This document shows positions 1-11,439 of a DNA stretch of 64,000 bases, one piece after another. Below the pieces are notes generated by a model that made no database searches, was not told where the DNA came from, and was given only the letters and a program-made list of their open reading frames with translations. Every line of letters begins with the position of its first letter. Position 1 is the first letter of the stretch. The DNA is from Plantago ovata. Its lineage: Eukaryota; Streptophyta; Magnoliopsida; Lamiales; Plantaginaceae. The position numbers and the translations under genes are program-made. Location of the stretch: contig CM051456.1 in the NCBI GenBank assembly GCA_028274465.1, positions 68,620,753 through 68,684,752 of the forward strand, written 5' to 3'.

Positions 1-1105
1 GTTCCATCTTCAAGGATATTCTGATCGACTGAATCACCACATAGTGTGACCCATAGGGCCTCACCGTATTAAGCAAGTCCTAGACTAGGCAACATGGAAT
101 TCCTAGACGGTTCCATTTGCAATATTAATACGTGAGGACGTTTGAGAGGTTTCTCAAAGCTAACCCTTTCGTTGCGAAGCCTGTTGCGCTCAACACGGCG
201 ATGGTAATGTCCATTCATCTGACTTGCTCGAATGTATCTAGGATCGATGAAGTGTCTATCCCAATAATACATCCACGGGCGTCTCAGGGAGTTGCTTGGT
301 TAAGATATACTTATGACCATCATAATATATCATTTGCACTGGCCAGTGACTTTACCAACACAACTATGCAGACTATGAGCAGTGCTCTCCTGTGATACAC
401 TTGAGAGATGAATCCTTCACAGAATCACTTGTCACCCCCATTTGTATTTAGCCATAATCCTGGATCGTGTCTTAGGTCAGCTGCTTATTCAAAGCTGACA
501 TCGACGGGTCCACCAAGGATATGGGGCAACAAATGTGATGATAAAGTCCTGTAAGTACAAAGGACGAATGGCATCACTTCGACAACTCACCGGTTCCCAT
601 AGACACTTCGGTGTAGAGTATACATCGATGGGAGTGTCCGGTGGGTACTTCCATTGTTCGATAAAGCTTCTTCGAACAACTATGCGCAGTTATGGGAACG
701 TTTCTCGATTGTCCAACAATCCGTTCCGTGGCCGTGGGATCGGCTCACACTTGCTCCAACAAGTATAACCTCCACGCATACTAGTCTTGTCTGGTTCATT
801 CAGACCCCCACATCCGAGATGAACCTCGACTAGGGAGAGTTTGGGATAGATGATAACTCACATAGCTCCCACTATCTATGTGATCGGTCATCTATCCGAG
901 GGGACATGTTTAATATCAATACAAACAGTAATAAAGATATGACATGCTGCAGCCTGGTGTAATATAAATGTGAAAGCGATACTCAATAGTAAAAATGCAA
1001 CAAACATATATTATATTACGTTGACCTGTGTAATAGTACATATATGTCCTCTATAAGGGCACCATGCCCTTAGTAAGGACTGTCTCTAGGACATATACAC
1101 TATCA
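1..1105 (-). repeat. copia-1 3' LTR, truncated by window edge
   Basis: This matches 7886-8990 base for base in length with about 15 substitutions. On the element strand it starts TGATAGTG next to the polypurine tract. It contains the block gtgtgacccatagggcc, which the copia-2 LTRs share. Short ORFs here recur in the other LTR only because the LTR is duplicated. Confidence 0.93.
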
Positions 1106-1118
1106 ATCTCCCACTTGG
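1106..1118 (-). other. polypurine tract of copia-1
   Basis: On the element strand, CCAAGTGGGAGAT lies directly before the 3' LTR start TGATAG. The same tract precedes the copia-2 3' LTR at 25935. It is the expected plus-strand priming site of an LTR retrotransposon. Confidence 0.85.
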
Positions 1119-1119
1119 A

Positions 1120-4100
1120 CTAAAGCCAGTCACCTTTATGCCTAATGCCCAGATTAGCATAATGTCTTAAGTGGACTTCCACTGATAAGACCTTGGTGAA
1201 AGGATCTACCACGTTGTCCGTGGTAGAGACACGTTCTATACTAACTTCTCCTCTATCTATAATCTCACGTATAACGTGATATTTTCTAAGTACATGTTTG
1301 TTTTTGTTTGTAGATCTAGGCTCCCTAGCTTGAGCGACGGCGCCCGTATTGTCACAATAAATCGTTATTGGACTGGGAGCAGGAACAACCCTCAATTCCT
1401 TCAAGAACTCTGAAATCCAGACAGCTTCTTTCGATGCTTCTGATGCAGCAATGTACTCGACCTCTGTGGATGAGTCAGCAACCGTGGATTGCTTAGAGCT
1501 CTTCCAACAGACAGCTCCTCCGTTCAATTTGAATACGTATCCTGTCTGTGACTTAAAGTCATCAGGATCTGATTCAAATCCAGCGTCGACATACCCAGAC
1601 ATCTTTAATTCTGGTTCTCCACCAAACACCAAGAACATCTCTTTATTCCGTCTAAGGTACTTAAGAATGTTCTTCACAGCAGTCCAGTGAGGTACTCCTG
1701 GATTCTGTTGGTGTCGACAAGTGACACTAAGCGCATATGCCACATCGGGCCTTGTGCAATTCATTGCATACATTATAGACCCTACTGCCGAAGCATAGGG
1801 CACACGACTCATTCCATTTCTTTCTTCATCATTTTTAGGACCATCCTTAACTGATAAGACAATCCCATGCCTAGCTGGGAGAAAGCCTCTCTTTGAGTCG
1901 TCCATCTTATAACGCTTCAGTATTTTGTCGATGTAGGTGGACTGTGTCATTCCCAACATCCTCTTGGATCTATCTCTAAAGATCTTGATCCCTAGGATGT
2001 AGTTCGCTTCACCCAAGTCCTTCATCGAGAAGGTACTTGATAACCAAACTTTAGTCTCTTCTAGCATAGAGACATTGTTTCCCATGATCAAAATGTCATC
2101 TACATAAATGATCATGAAAACAACTCCTTTGTCGCTTTGTCTCGCATAGACACAGGGATCTTCCTTGCTTCTGATGAAGTCAAACGATTTGACAGCTTCA
2201 TCAAAGCGGATATTCCAGCTCCTTGACGCTTGCTTTAGCCCATAGATGGATCTTTGTAATTTGCATACAGCAGTTGGCCTGGTTTTACTAATAAAACCTT
2301 CCGACTGTACCATATAGACCTCTTCCTCAAGGTTGCCATTGAGGAAGGTTGTCTTTACATCCATCTGCCAGATTTCATAATCATAGTAGGCAGCTATCGC
2401 AAGTAGAATTCGAATGGACTTCAAATTTTGCTACCGGTGAAAAGGTTTCATCGTAATCGATGCCATACCTTTGCGTGTAGACGTTTTCCACAAGCCTAGC
2501 TTTGTGCGTTTGTACCTTGCCATCGGCATCTGTCTTTCGTTTAAAGACCCATTTGCACCCAATTGGTCTAACCCCTTGGGGCAAGTCTACCAAGTTCCAA
2601 ACTTGGTTCTGGTACATTGAATCCATTTCTAATTCCATGGCCTCTTGCCATTTGTCTGAGTCAATATCAATTATTGCCTCTTTGTAGGTCTCGGGATCTT
2701 CCCGATCTGATAAACCGACATCAAGTTCACTGATGTCTTCTATCATAAGGCTTTGCTTCTGAGGTCCTCTTAGGATCCTCTTCGACCTACGAAGCTCGAC
2801 TTATTCTGGTGCTTTTCTTTTCTGGCTTTGTGTAACACGAACATTATCAGTGGGTACTGATGCAGCTGGTCGTTGGGCGCGACCCTGTTCCCTCGCGGGA
2901 GGCTGCTCTTGTGCAACTTGTTGCACAGGTTGGTTGACAACGGGTTCTATTGGTGTGGTTTCAACTGTTGATCTAATAACAGGACTCCCACTAACTATGA
3001 CATGCCTAGCAAGTGTCATATCATCACCCTTGTCTGCTTCGAAAGCTCCCACTGAACTTGAGTCCAAATCAGAAGATTTAGAGACTTCATGTTCGCGCGT
3101 GTCAAAGTCTTGAATTCCTTCAAGTTCTTTCATATCATCTAACCTCTCTTCTTCGAGGTATTCAACTTCTAAAAACTTCACGTTTCTAGACACGATCACC
3201 TTGTGATCTTTAGCATGATAGAATTCATAGCCTCTCGTCTGACGAGGATAGCCTATGAAATATACTTTGACACCCTTGGCATCTAACTTATCAGTGAGCA
3301 TCAGCTTGACTATCGCAGGACAGCCCCAAGGTCTAAGATAGCCTAATGAAGGCTTCTTTCCCTTCCATAACTCATAAGGAGTTTTCTCCACTGATTTAGA
3401 CGGTACACGGTTCAGAATGTAGATTGCAGTTTGTAGTGCATATCCCCACAGATACTTTGGAAGAGTCGAGAATCCAATCATTGATCTTACCATGTCTAAC
3501 AGGGTTCGATTCCTCCTCTCAGACACACCGTTTAACTGTGGTGTTCCAGGAGGAGTCCATTGCGATTGAATCCCATTTTCCTTCAAGTAATCGATAAATT
3601 CTTCGCTAAGGTATTCACCTCCTCGATTTGATCGAAGAGTGTGATCCTTAGGTTCAATTCATTCTCGACCTCATTCCTAAACTCCTTGAATTTTCCAAAG
3701 GTCTCGGATTTATTCTTCATAAGATAAATATATCCATACCTTGAGAAATCGTCAGTAAAGGTAACGAAGTAAGGATAACCCCCACGCGCATGGACTTTAA
3801 ACGGTCCACATACATCGGTATGTATGAGCTCTAAGCAGCGAGTGGCACGAACACCTTGTCCAACAAAAGGTTTGTTCGTCATCTTATCCTTAACACAAGA
3901 TTCACATGTACCATATGATTCAAAATCAAATGGTTCTAAGTAGTCCAATTTCCTTAGTCTTTGAATCCGTGTTTCATTGATATGGCCTAGCCGACAATGC
4001 CATAGATAAGATGGATTATTCTTCTTACTTGAAGACGGTTGTTTGTTATGTATTTGAAATAAAGGTAGACTACTTTGCAAAATATATAAACCATTCACCA

Positions 4101-5339
4101 AGCGAGCTTTTCCATAATACTGATTATTTAATGAAAAATAACAAGTATTATTCAGAAATCGAAAGGAAAAACCCATATTGTCTAACAATGGAATGGAAAT
4201 AATATTTCTGACAATGGATGGAACAAAATAAACATTATCAAGTTCTAAACATTGTCCCGAAGGTAAATCTATCTTGCTGCGTCCAACGCGTTTGGCTTCA
4301 ACTGGATTGTCGTTCCCAACATGCAAGTCGATTTCACCTCGCTTGACTAGCCTGTGATTAATTAGCTCCTGCACATTATTACAAATGTGTGAGCCACAAG
4401 CTGTATCTAATACCCAACCATTGGAGTCAAAAGTAGTCATGTTCATTTCAATAACAAACATACCTGAGCCAGAAGCTGATGATTTCTTAGCTTGATCTGC
4501 CCTAAGCTTAGGGCAATCTTTCTTCCAATGTCCTTTCTGCTTACAGAAAAGATATTCATCTGTGCGCACCGTTCCGCTTCTCTTGAACTTCCTTTTCTGG
4601 TTCAGACGCTTAGGCTTATCACTCCAAGTGTTAGCCTTGGCTCCCAACTTTCCCTTACCCTTAGCACCTTTGCTTTTCGGGTTTGAGTTAGACGGTTGCC
4701 CAACAAGCATGATCGACTTTTCCTTCTTAGGAAGAGTTTGATCATATGTCTTCAGCAGATTATGAAGTTCAGGCAGTGTTACGTCCTTCGCATTCATCGT
4801 GTAATTAATGATGAACTGCGAATACGAACTCGGCAATGATTGAAGGACAAATATCACCATGATCTTGTTCTCTAGCTTAACGCCGGCATCGGCAAGCTTT
4901 TCAAAGAGACCAATCATTTTGACAACATGCTCAGACATGTTCCCTCCTTCACTGAGCTTGCATCTGTGTATGTCTTTGATCAAATCAAATTCAACACTTC
5001 TAGCTGTCGTCTTAAAGAGCGACTTAAGATGCTTTAACATCTCATACGGCAACATGCTTTCATGTTGCCTTTGCAGCTCATTGCTCATTGCCGCCAGCAT
5101 AATACACTGCGCGGATCTAGCATCTTCAAGATGCTTATCAGACCTTGCCTTGTTGGCTTGATTCCAAGCAGCAACCTGATCGGCAGTCTGATTTCGGGGC
5201 ACACGGGAATGACCTCGTCCAAGACGTACTCAATCTTTTCGTACCTCAACACCAAACGTATATTCCTGATCCAATCTAGGAATTTTGGTCCGGTTAAAAT
5301 TTGCTTCTCCAAGACAGCACGGAGCGAGATACTCGCCAT
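1120..5339 (-). pseudogene. gag-pol polyprotein of copia-1, broken
   Basis: This was a single gag-pol reading frame. The start chosen is MASISLRAVLEKQ at 5339, the equivalent of the copia-2 start MANLSIRM. Domains in order: UBN2-type gag; zinc knuckle near 4525-4560; retropepsin with DTACGSH near 4405; GAG-pre-integrase (WHCRLGH) near 4000; integrase core; the [17 protein letters not shown] segment (3586-3450); RT with YVDD at 2095-2106; RNase H with SSTEVEYIAA near 1450. Breaks: a frameshift near 5205, another break in the integrase near 3600, a TAA near 2801 and a frameshift near 2425. The zinc knuckle has lost its first Cys: codon 4552-4554 is TAT where copia-2 has TGT. It is therefore non-functional for autonomous movement. 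Assignment to Ty1/copia is firm; the finer lineage is not. Confidence 0.93.
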
Positions 5340-5912
5340 ATCTAATATCCTAAGGAGAAATAATATAGAACGAAAACAATAAATCAACTATTGAAATATT
5401 ATTTCTAAATACACAGTCAACATAACTAAACAACAAGGTCCTTTAGCTGTTTAGCTCCCACTATTTTCACATACGCTTGCCCCCACAACAAACATACGGG
5501 TAATGTCCAACAAGTTACCCTAGTGGCCAAGATCCAAATCCATACTATGCCATACTCCAACGGGGGCTGGTCGCATAGCATAATATGACCGGTAGGACTA
5601 GTAAGACTATCCAATTGCGTCACGCAACTCTTGGTTGTTAAATCTAATTTAACCCGATGCCCTACATATTGTACCTATCGAGGTCGCTAGATACAATATG
5701 CAGTAAGTCATAACCATAGGCTTACTCTAATCCGACAATTACTGCGAGTCTTGTAAGACGAGGTCGCCAATACAAGAAAACGCAATGAAAGTTCAGAATT
5801 AAAGCACCCTATGGAAAGCATCTCAGAAATACATACTTATACATATTTCTGTACTTATATTGGTTGGGGCTTGTAGCTTGAGGGTTGTTATCAGTCATCT
5901 ACAAATAAATAA

Positions 5913-6063
5913 GGGAGCCGCCTACCCATCATGCATGAACGGTCTACATGTAATGGATGCCGCCTATCCATTCTAGTTCTAAACGCGGTCAAGCACATAA
6001 TGGGTGCCGCCTACCCATACATAAATATGCGGTCCGACATATAAGAGGGCGCCGCCTACCCTC
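5913..6063 (-). repeat. four-unit hairpin array in copia-1 leader
   Basis: Units are at 5913-5927, 5953-5971, 6000-6018 and 6045-6063, spaced ~40-47 bp. Each has the constant core gccgcct flanked by complementary arms: ATGGAT/ATCCAT (unit 2), ATGGGT/ACCCAT (unit 3), GAGGG/CCCTC (unit 4) and a weak GGG/CCC (unit 1). The arms change together while the loop (AGGCGGC on the RNA-sense strand) is constant. Spacers share gcggtc. Copia-2 has the same array at 30785-30941. A role in RNA packaging or dimerisation is inference. Confidence 0.75.
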
Positions 6064-6460
6064 GCATGCATAGCGGTCGAACGGAATGTAAAATAAATGG
6101 TATTTAAACATGCATTGTCAAACAATAGCATATAGAGCATATGAAACAAGTAGTAGCCTATGTGGATGACAAAAGACTTCATAATTTCATTATGAAAATT
6201 ATAATCCCATACTTATAATCTCTATGAAATAATTGAAAATTTGGACTAGATTGAATAATCGAAAATTCTATTGACCAAGTAGCAATTTTCGAAAACCCGA
6301 AGGACTTAATTGTAATTTCAAAAACCTTGGAGGTGTTAAATCTAAAATTCAAAAGTAGAAGGACTAATTTGCAATAAAGAATAAATTGAAAAATTTCAAA
6401 TAAGCCCTTCAACTTTATACTAATTAAATTTAACCCCTCTAGTTTAAAACAATTAAGCAC

Positions 6461-6744
6461 CCGCGGCACGCGGGTACCGGCGCCTCGGTCCCGGGCGACC
6501 GGCGTCCGCAGCACGCGGGCACCGGTGCCTCGGGTGCAAGCGGCCGGCGCCCCAGGCGCTGTGCGCCTGCGTCCGCAGGCTGCCCGCCGGACACGGGCGC
6601 CTAGCGCCCGTGCCCGGGCACGGCGCCGCAGGCGCTGGTGCCTGCGGCCGCGGGCGCCCGGGCGCCTGCGTCCCTCAGGCGCCCCAGGCGCCTGCTGCCG
6701 CAGGCGCCGGCCGCCGCCTGCGTCGCGTAGGCGGCCTGGTCCGA
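6461..6744 (-). repeat. GC-rich short-repeat island in copia-1 leader
   Basis: About 280 bp made almost wholly of G and C, built from variants of caggcgcc and gcgcctg with many GGCGCC and GCCCGGGC palindromes. It is embedded in AT-rich sequence, with poly-T directly downstream on the + strand. The copia-2 leader has no counterpart. ORFs through it encode only Arg/Pro/Ala-rich low-complexity peptides. Confidence 0.85.
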
Positions 6745-6909
6745 AAATATATATATTAAAATTTTTTTTTTTTTTTGAAAAAATATAAATTCTAAATTTA
6801 TATAAAAAACAAAACTTTTGAAAATCGAATTTATCATAGAATCAATTGCATCCACATATCTACAAAATCATACAATATATATACGTATATACGTAATCAA
6901 TTAACCTGT

Positions 6910-6921
6910 GCTCTGATACCA
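6910..6921 (-). other. primer-binding site (tRNA-iMet type) of copia-1
   Basis: On the element strand, TGGTATCAGAGC, complementary to the 3' end of plant initiator methionine tRNA, lies one base inside the 5' LTR boundary. Confidence 0.93.
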
Positions 6922-6922
6922 G

Positions 6923-8990
6923 TGTAAGAAAATATGGTCAGAGTTACCCCCAGGGTACGCAGCGGAATTTCAAAAATTTTCTTAACATACAGGTTAATTG
7001 ATTATGCATATGTCGTATATATATAAACACGTCAATTAGAAGACTAACCTTACTTCCAAAGCAGCTTCGAAGTCTTCGTAATATTCCGGTGTATCTTCTC
7101 CTTCGTCGAAGTCGAAGATATCTGCAATACTCTGTATATCTGCAAGACAATAAGAGTTAGTTTCCAGCTCCTAGAACCTCAACCTTGGTATCCACGGATG
7201 AACAGCCTATCGGAAGAATGCTAGGATATTCTTTGTGTGACCAAGAAGACGGGGCGGCAATTCCTCCGGTGGTGGCGCGCGGGTGGCTAAAGAGGAGGGG
7301 AGAGTTTTTATTTTCTCTAAAAAAACGGGATAGAATGACTGTGTAAGTCTATGTTAAAAACTCTCTAATAGTCTACTATATATAGTAGTCAATAGAAGCC
7401 TAAAACATAAGCAATTAGACTTCGTAAAGGAATAAGAATCTAATTCTTATCGCACAAGGAAACCAATATCAAGTCTAGATTCATTCCCAATCAAATTAAA
7501 ACTCAATCAGGAAAATCTAACTTATCCCTTGGACTTCTAATAGAGGAAGGAGTCGAACTCCTTCCCCTACCCAGCTCCTGCGCGCGCGCGCTTCTTAGGG
7601 ACAGTAGGTGGGTCTCAATTTTGGGACCCACTTATAGTTCTAAGGCAATTCAAACTCCAAGTAGATTTTTCCCAAGTGCATATGTTAATTCTAAATTAAC
7701 ATATCCTTTCTAATCAAATCTCCATTATATTTCCAAAATATAATCTTTAATTGTATTTACATAAAATACAATTAATTAGCCAATTCAATTAATAATTCCA
7801 AATCATTAATTGAGCCACCAAATATTATAATTAATTCCAAATCAATTATAATCCATTAATCACAATTAATTCCAAATTAATTGCGATTCCATCTTCAAGG
7901 ATATTCTGATAGACTAAATCACCACATAGTGTGACCCATAGGGACTCACCGTATTAAGCAAGTCCTAGACTAGGCAACATGGAATTCCTAGACGGTTCCA
8001 TTTGCAATATTAATACGTGAGGACGTTTGAGAGGTTTCTCAAAGCTAACCCTTTCGTTGCGAAGCCTGTTGCGCTCAACGCGACGATGGTAACGTCCCTT
8101 CATCTGACTTGCTCGAATGTATCTAGGATCGATGAAGTGTCTATCCCAATAATACATCCACGGGCGTCTCAGGGAGTTGCTTGGTTAAGATATACTTATG
8201 ACCATCATAATATATCATTTGCACTGGCCAGTGACTTTACCAACACAACTATGCAGACTATGAGCAGTGCTCTCCTGTGCTACACTTGAGAGATGAATCC
8301 TTCACAGAATCACTTGTCACCCCCATTTGTATTTAGCCATAATCCTGGATCGTGTCTTAGGTCAGCTGCTTATTCAAAGCTGACATCGACGGGTCCACCA
8401 AGGATATGGGGCAACAAATGTGATGATAAAGTCCTGTAAGTACAAAGGACGAATGGCATCACTTCGACAACTCACCGGTTTCCATAAACACTTCGGTGTA
8501 GAGTATACATCGATGGGAGTGTCCGGTGGGTACTTCCATTGTTCGATAAAGCTTCTTCGAACAACTATGCGCAGTTATGGGAACGTTTCTCGATTGTCCA
8601 ACAATCCGTTCCGTGGCCGTGGGATCGGCTCACACTTGCTCCAACAAGTATAACCTCCACGCATACTAGTCTTGTCTGGTTCATTCAGACCCCCACATCC
8701 GAGATGAACCTCGACTAGGGAGAGTTTGGGATAGATGATAACTCACATAGCTCCTACTATCTATGTGATCGGTCATCTATCCGAGGGGACATGTTTAATA
8801 TCAATACAGACAGTAATAAAGATATGACATGCTGCAGCCTGGTGTAATATAAATGTGAAAGCGATACTCAATAGTGAAAATGCAACAAACATATATTATA
8901 TTACGTTGACTTGTGTAATAGTACATATATGTCCTCTATAAGGGCACCATGCCCTTAGTAAGGACTGTCTCTAGGACATATACACTATCA
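6923..8990 (-). repeat. copia-1 5' LTR, complete, 2068 bp
   Basis: Bounded by tgtaag at 6923 and tatca at 8990 on the + strand (TG..CA termini). Its distal 1105 bp match the other LTR. It includes an AT-rich block with repeated attaattccaaat around 7780-7885 and a (CG)n run near 7580. Confidence 0.93.
7371..7388 (-). promoter_or_regulatory. putative TATA box of copia-1 LTR
   Basis: CTACTATATATAGTAG is a symmetrical TATA element inside the 5' LTR. On the minus strand transcription would start about 30 bp further on, near 7340, leaving ~0.4 kb of R-U5 before the primer-binding site. Position and sequence fit; the start site is inferred. Confidence 0.5.
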
Positions 8991-9074
8991 TGAGACTCCT
9001 CTTTGTGTTGCATGTAGGTTGCATAGAGTCTAGCTAGTTGCTTGAGGACAAGCAAAGGTTCGGTTTGGGGAGTT
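8991..9074 (+). mobile_element. 3' end and polypurine tract of Athila-1 (Ty3/gypsy)
   Basis: The segment contains gcttgaggacaagcaaagg followed by ttcggtttggggagt, a tail typical of plant Ty3/gypsy (Athila/Tat) elements just before the 3' LTR. The rest of the element lies left of copia-1, outside the window. Confidence 0.75.
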
Positions 9075-9399
9075 TGATGACAATATTTTTTACACTATCA
9101 TTCGGGTCTTTTTCACCAATTTAGCTATCCTCTTGCATGCATTTTAGTGCATTTTGTTAGAATAGTGCCACGTTTCCATTTTCTTTGATATTTTCAGGAT
9201 TTAGGTGAAAATTGCACTTTTGGATATGCATCATGGCGAAACAATGAAGTTTTGGTGCGACGAGATCACCCGTGGTGTGTCAAGGAGTACCGGGACGAGT
9301 TTCCAGGTCAAAAGACCAAGTTTTGGAGTTAAAAACCGTGGCCAAGGTAAAAATCGAAGACTTGGAGGAAGAAAATGCAAGGGCAACTCTCTGCCCGTG

Positions 9400-9433
9400 C
9401 CAGGCGGTCCGCCTGGTAATAGGCGGTCCGCCT
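9400..9433 (+). promoter_or_regulatory. paired GC palindromes upstream of Athila-1 TATA
   Basis: The palindrome ccaggcggtccgcctgg (9400-9416) is followed by aggcggtccgcct (9421-9433), ending ~15 bp before the TATA run. The Athila-2 LTR has four comparable palindromes in the same place with different arms. They could be binding sites for a dimeric regulator; this is inference. Confidence 0.55.
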
Positions 9434-9448
9434 GGGAGCGTCCGACAG

Positions 9449-9465
9449 ATATATATATATATATT
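9449..9465 (+). promoter_or_regulatory. putative TATA box of Athila-1 LTR
   Basis: An uninterrupted gatatatatatatatatt run lies ~375 bp into the LTR, in the same position relative to the GC palindromes as tctatatatag in Athila-2 (52530). Confidence 0.5.
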
Positions 9466-11127
9466 TTGTAAAGTTGCGAATTTTCAGATCATAGATCATA
9501 ATTTTGCAGACATAAACCAAGCTTGTTCTGGGTTTTCTTTCACTTAGAACTATTTTATCTTAGCAATTTGGAGCACCACGATAGAGATTTGGACATCTTT
9601 TGATCTTACCTTGCTAGAAACTTGTGAGTTTAGCAATTCACCGGAGATTGATAACCATCGATGGTAACTTTGTATCTCACCTTTTTCATACTCTATATTT
9701 CTATTCAATTATGTTTTCCTCTATGATTGCTATTGTTGATCTTGATTTTGATATGAGTAGCTAAATTTCTAGTTGGTGATAGTATGTAAATTCATAGCTA
9801 GGGTTCATATTGTGCATGATTGAGTTTCTGAGTCGTTTACTTGTATAATTGTTTTATTTGATTCTTTGATCCGACTAAGCCAAATATCTTCGTATGAAAG
9901 TGTTAGAAACACTAGGACAATTCAAGATCATCGATTCAATATTTAAAATTATCAAGTACTCCTTGAACTAAGCCTGACAACCTTAGCCAAGTATTAGTAT
10001 AGATAGGAAGCTTTCAAAATACTTGTCTAAAAATATGTCTTTTGGTGTTTGTTAATTCGAATTACTTTTAAAGCAGTACGTGTTGCACTTTCATGCATAA
10101 TTAGAACTCGATGCTTAGAATGAGCATTACTATCACCAGCTCTCGTAATATATTGTTAAGTTAAACTAAGTTAATTTGTTTTCTACATTTATATAGCAGC
10201 TATTGTAGTTAAAGCTAGTTAAGTCCCTAGAGATCGACACCCGAGGTCATCTTACCTCTGCACTACGTGTTTTGTGTAGTTGTGAGTTGCCATTTGGATA
10301 AAACAAATTTATTTGATTGTTCGAGTCTGACAATCGCGTTCATCAATGGACAAAGACCTTCCCAAGAAAGAAAACAACGACACACAAGTTCGTTCCAATT
10401 GTCCATGTCATTCAGGATGACGATGTTCCGGTGGTTGCTGAAACGCAAGCCACTGTAGTAGATGTTGCTGAAGTGTTTGTAGAAGCCTTCAACAATCCAA
10501 TTAACTTGGATTCATCTGCTGAAGAAAGACCACAAGGCGGTGAAAATGAAAATCCTGCCTTAGATCGTTTAGAAGATGTCTACATAGTAGATAATCTTGA
10601 TGACAACACTCTGGAACCAGAAAGTGACATTGCTGCAGATTTGAGAAAAGCTGCACTTGCTGAAAGTGTCACAGAAAGAGACAGTTGCTGAAATAGCAAC
10701 TAGTCCAGTCCGAGAAATTGGTGAAGCTGCAATTGCTGAAGAACCAGTTGATGAGACTGCAATGGTTCAAGTCCCAGAGGTTACTGAAACACAACAAGAT
10801 ACAGTATTCGACAACGCATATCATGATACTGAGAATATTAGACCAAGTTCACCGATAACTTCTATTGACAAAGTCCAACTGGTGCTGGCTTACTTGGAGA
10901 TTGATGACAACTCCAATAAGTCAGTAGACCTGTTCATGACAAGTAGTGAAGTTAAAGGTCAAGATGTCTCTGCTCAACTTGTCAATTCAGAGACAAGGGA
11001 GATTGTTGAATCTGCACAGCCTTCTCAGTTAGAGCAAGAGGAGAAGTTTGCTGAAGAACAAGTCCCAGATAATGAAGATGTTATTAATGCTGAAAGGACT
11101 GAGTCACCACCTGCCTTTCTTCAGCAG

Positions 11128-11202
11128 GTAGTTAACTCAAATATAAGCAAAACTTCACTATCTAAAACTTTATCTTTAGCTAATATAATTAGTTCTTTAC
11201 AG
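11128..11202 (+). other. putative intron 1 of ORF3 (copy D), 75 bp
   Basis: Donor CAG|GTAGTTAACTC, acceptor TTCTTTACAG|ACTTC. It is AT-rich, with a branch-point-like ctaat. It is a multiple of three and open when retained. Copies B (37837-37911) and C (60511-60585) have it. Copy A lacks it exactly at 23003/23004. Confidence 0.72.
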
Positions 11203-11271
11203 ACTTCTCAAGATACAAATTAGAAGATTGCTGAAACTTCTGCACCAGAATCCAAAACTCCTGTTCAGCAG

Positions 11272-11343
11272 GTAGATGAAAATTTTGGTAAATCTACTAA
11301 GTTTGAAAACTTAGTAATTGTATCTACTATTGAGTTATTTCAG
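11272..11343 (+). other. putative intron 2 of ORF3 (copy D), 72 bp
   Basis: Donor CAG|GTAGATG, acceptor GTTATTTCAG|GATGAAC. Length is 72 bp in all four copies. It contains the inverted repeat ACTAAGTTT/AAACTTAGT. Confidence 0.62.
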
Positions 11344-11439
11344 GATGAACAATTCAAGGATGCTGCCACAGCTCCTGAAGCAATGGAAATAGTACCCGCA
11401 CAACTCAGTGTGCAACATGAGCTTGCTGAAAGTCAGCAG

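Larger units (their letters stand above)
5340..6909 (-). other. copia-1 untranslated leader
   Basis: This ~1.57 kb lies between the primer-binding site and the gag start and has no credible gene. It holds a four-unit hairpin array (5913-6063) and a strongly GC-rich island (6461-6744), both listed separately. The remainder is AT-rich single-copy sequence. Confidence 0.8.
1..8990 (-). mobile_element. copia-1: Ty1/copia LTR retrotransposon, nearly complete
   Basis: Read on the minus strand the order is 5' LTR (6923-8990), tRNA-iMet-type primer-binding site (6910-6921), ~1.6 kb leader, gag-pol (5339-1120), polypurine tract (1106-1118) and 3' LTR (1-1105, cut by the window edge). The order protease, integrase, RT, RNase H is that of Ty1/copia. 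The two LTRs align over 1105 bp without indels and differ at about 15 positions by my hand count (~1.4%), so the insertion is fairly young although gag-pol is already broken. The element sits inside the 3' end of an Athila-type element, whose tail resumes at 8991. The right flank is tgaga; the matching target duplication would lie outside the window. Confidence 0.93.
9075..10345 (+). repeat. Athila-1 3' LTR, 1271 bp
   Basis: It starts tgatgacaat and ends gttcatca, the same ends as the Athila-2 LTR (52083-53285), with which it shares the first ~120 bp and the last ~170 bp (including agatcgacacycgaggt). The left neighbour is a polypurine tract. The right neighbour is ORF3 of copy D, interrupted just before TKTFPRK. 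It is therefore the 3' LTR of an element inserted in D ORF3; the 5-bp right flank is atgga. Confidence 0.88.

Noticed and set aside
69-768. Short ORFs repeated at 7954-8653, apparently conserved genes
   Set aside because: Both sets lie in the two LTRs of copia-1; the similarity is LTR duplication.
5913-6063. Regularly spaced repeats considered as a CRISPR array
   Set aside because: Eukaryotic retrotransposon leader, imperfect short repeats, no cas genes, and stems that covary.
6525-6855. Arg/Pro/Ala-rich ORFs
   Set aside because: Products of the GC-rich short-repeat island in the copia-1 leader, with no family resemblance.
6910-6921. tRNA-like match
   Set aside because: Only the 12-base complement of an initiator tRNA 3' end is present; it is a primer-binding site. 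No tRNA or rRNA gene was found in the window.
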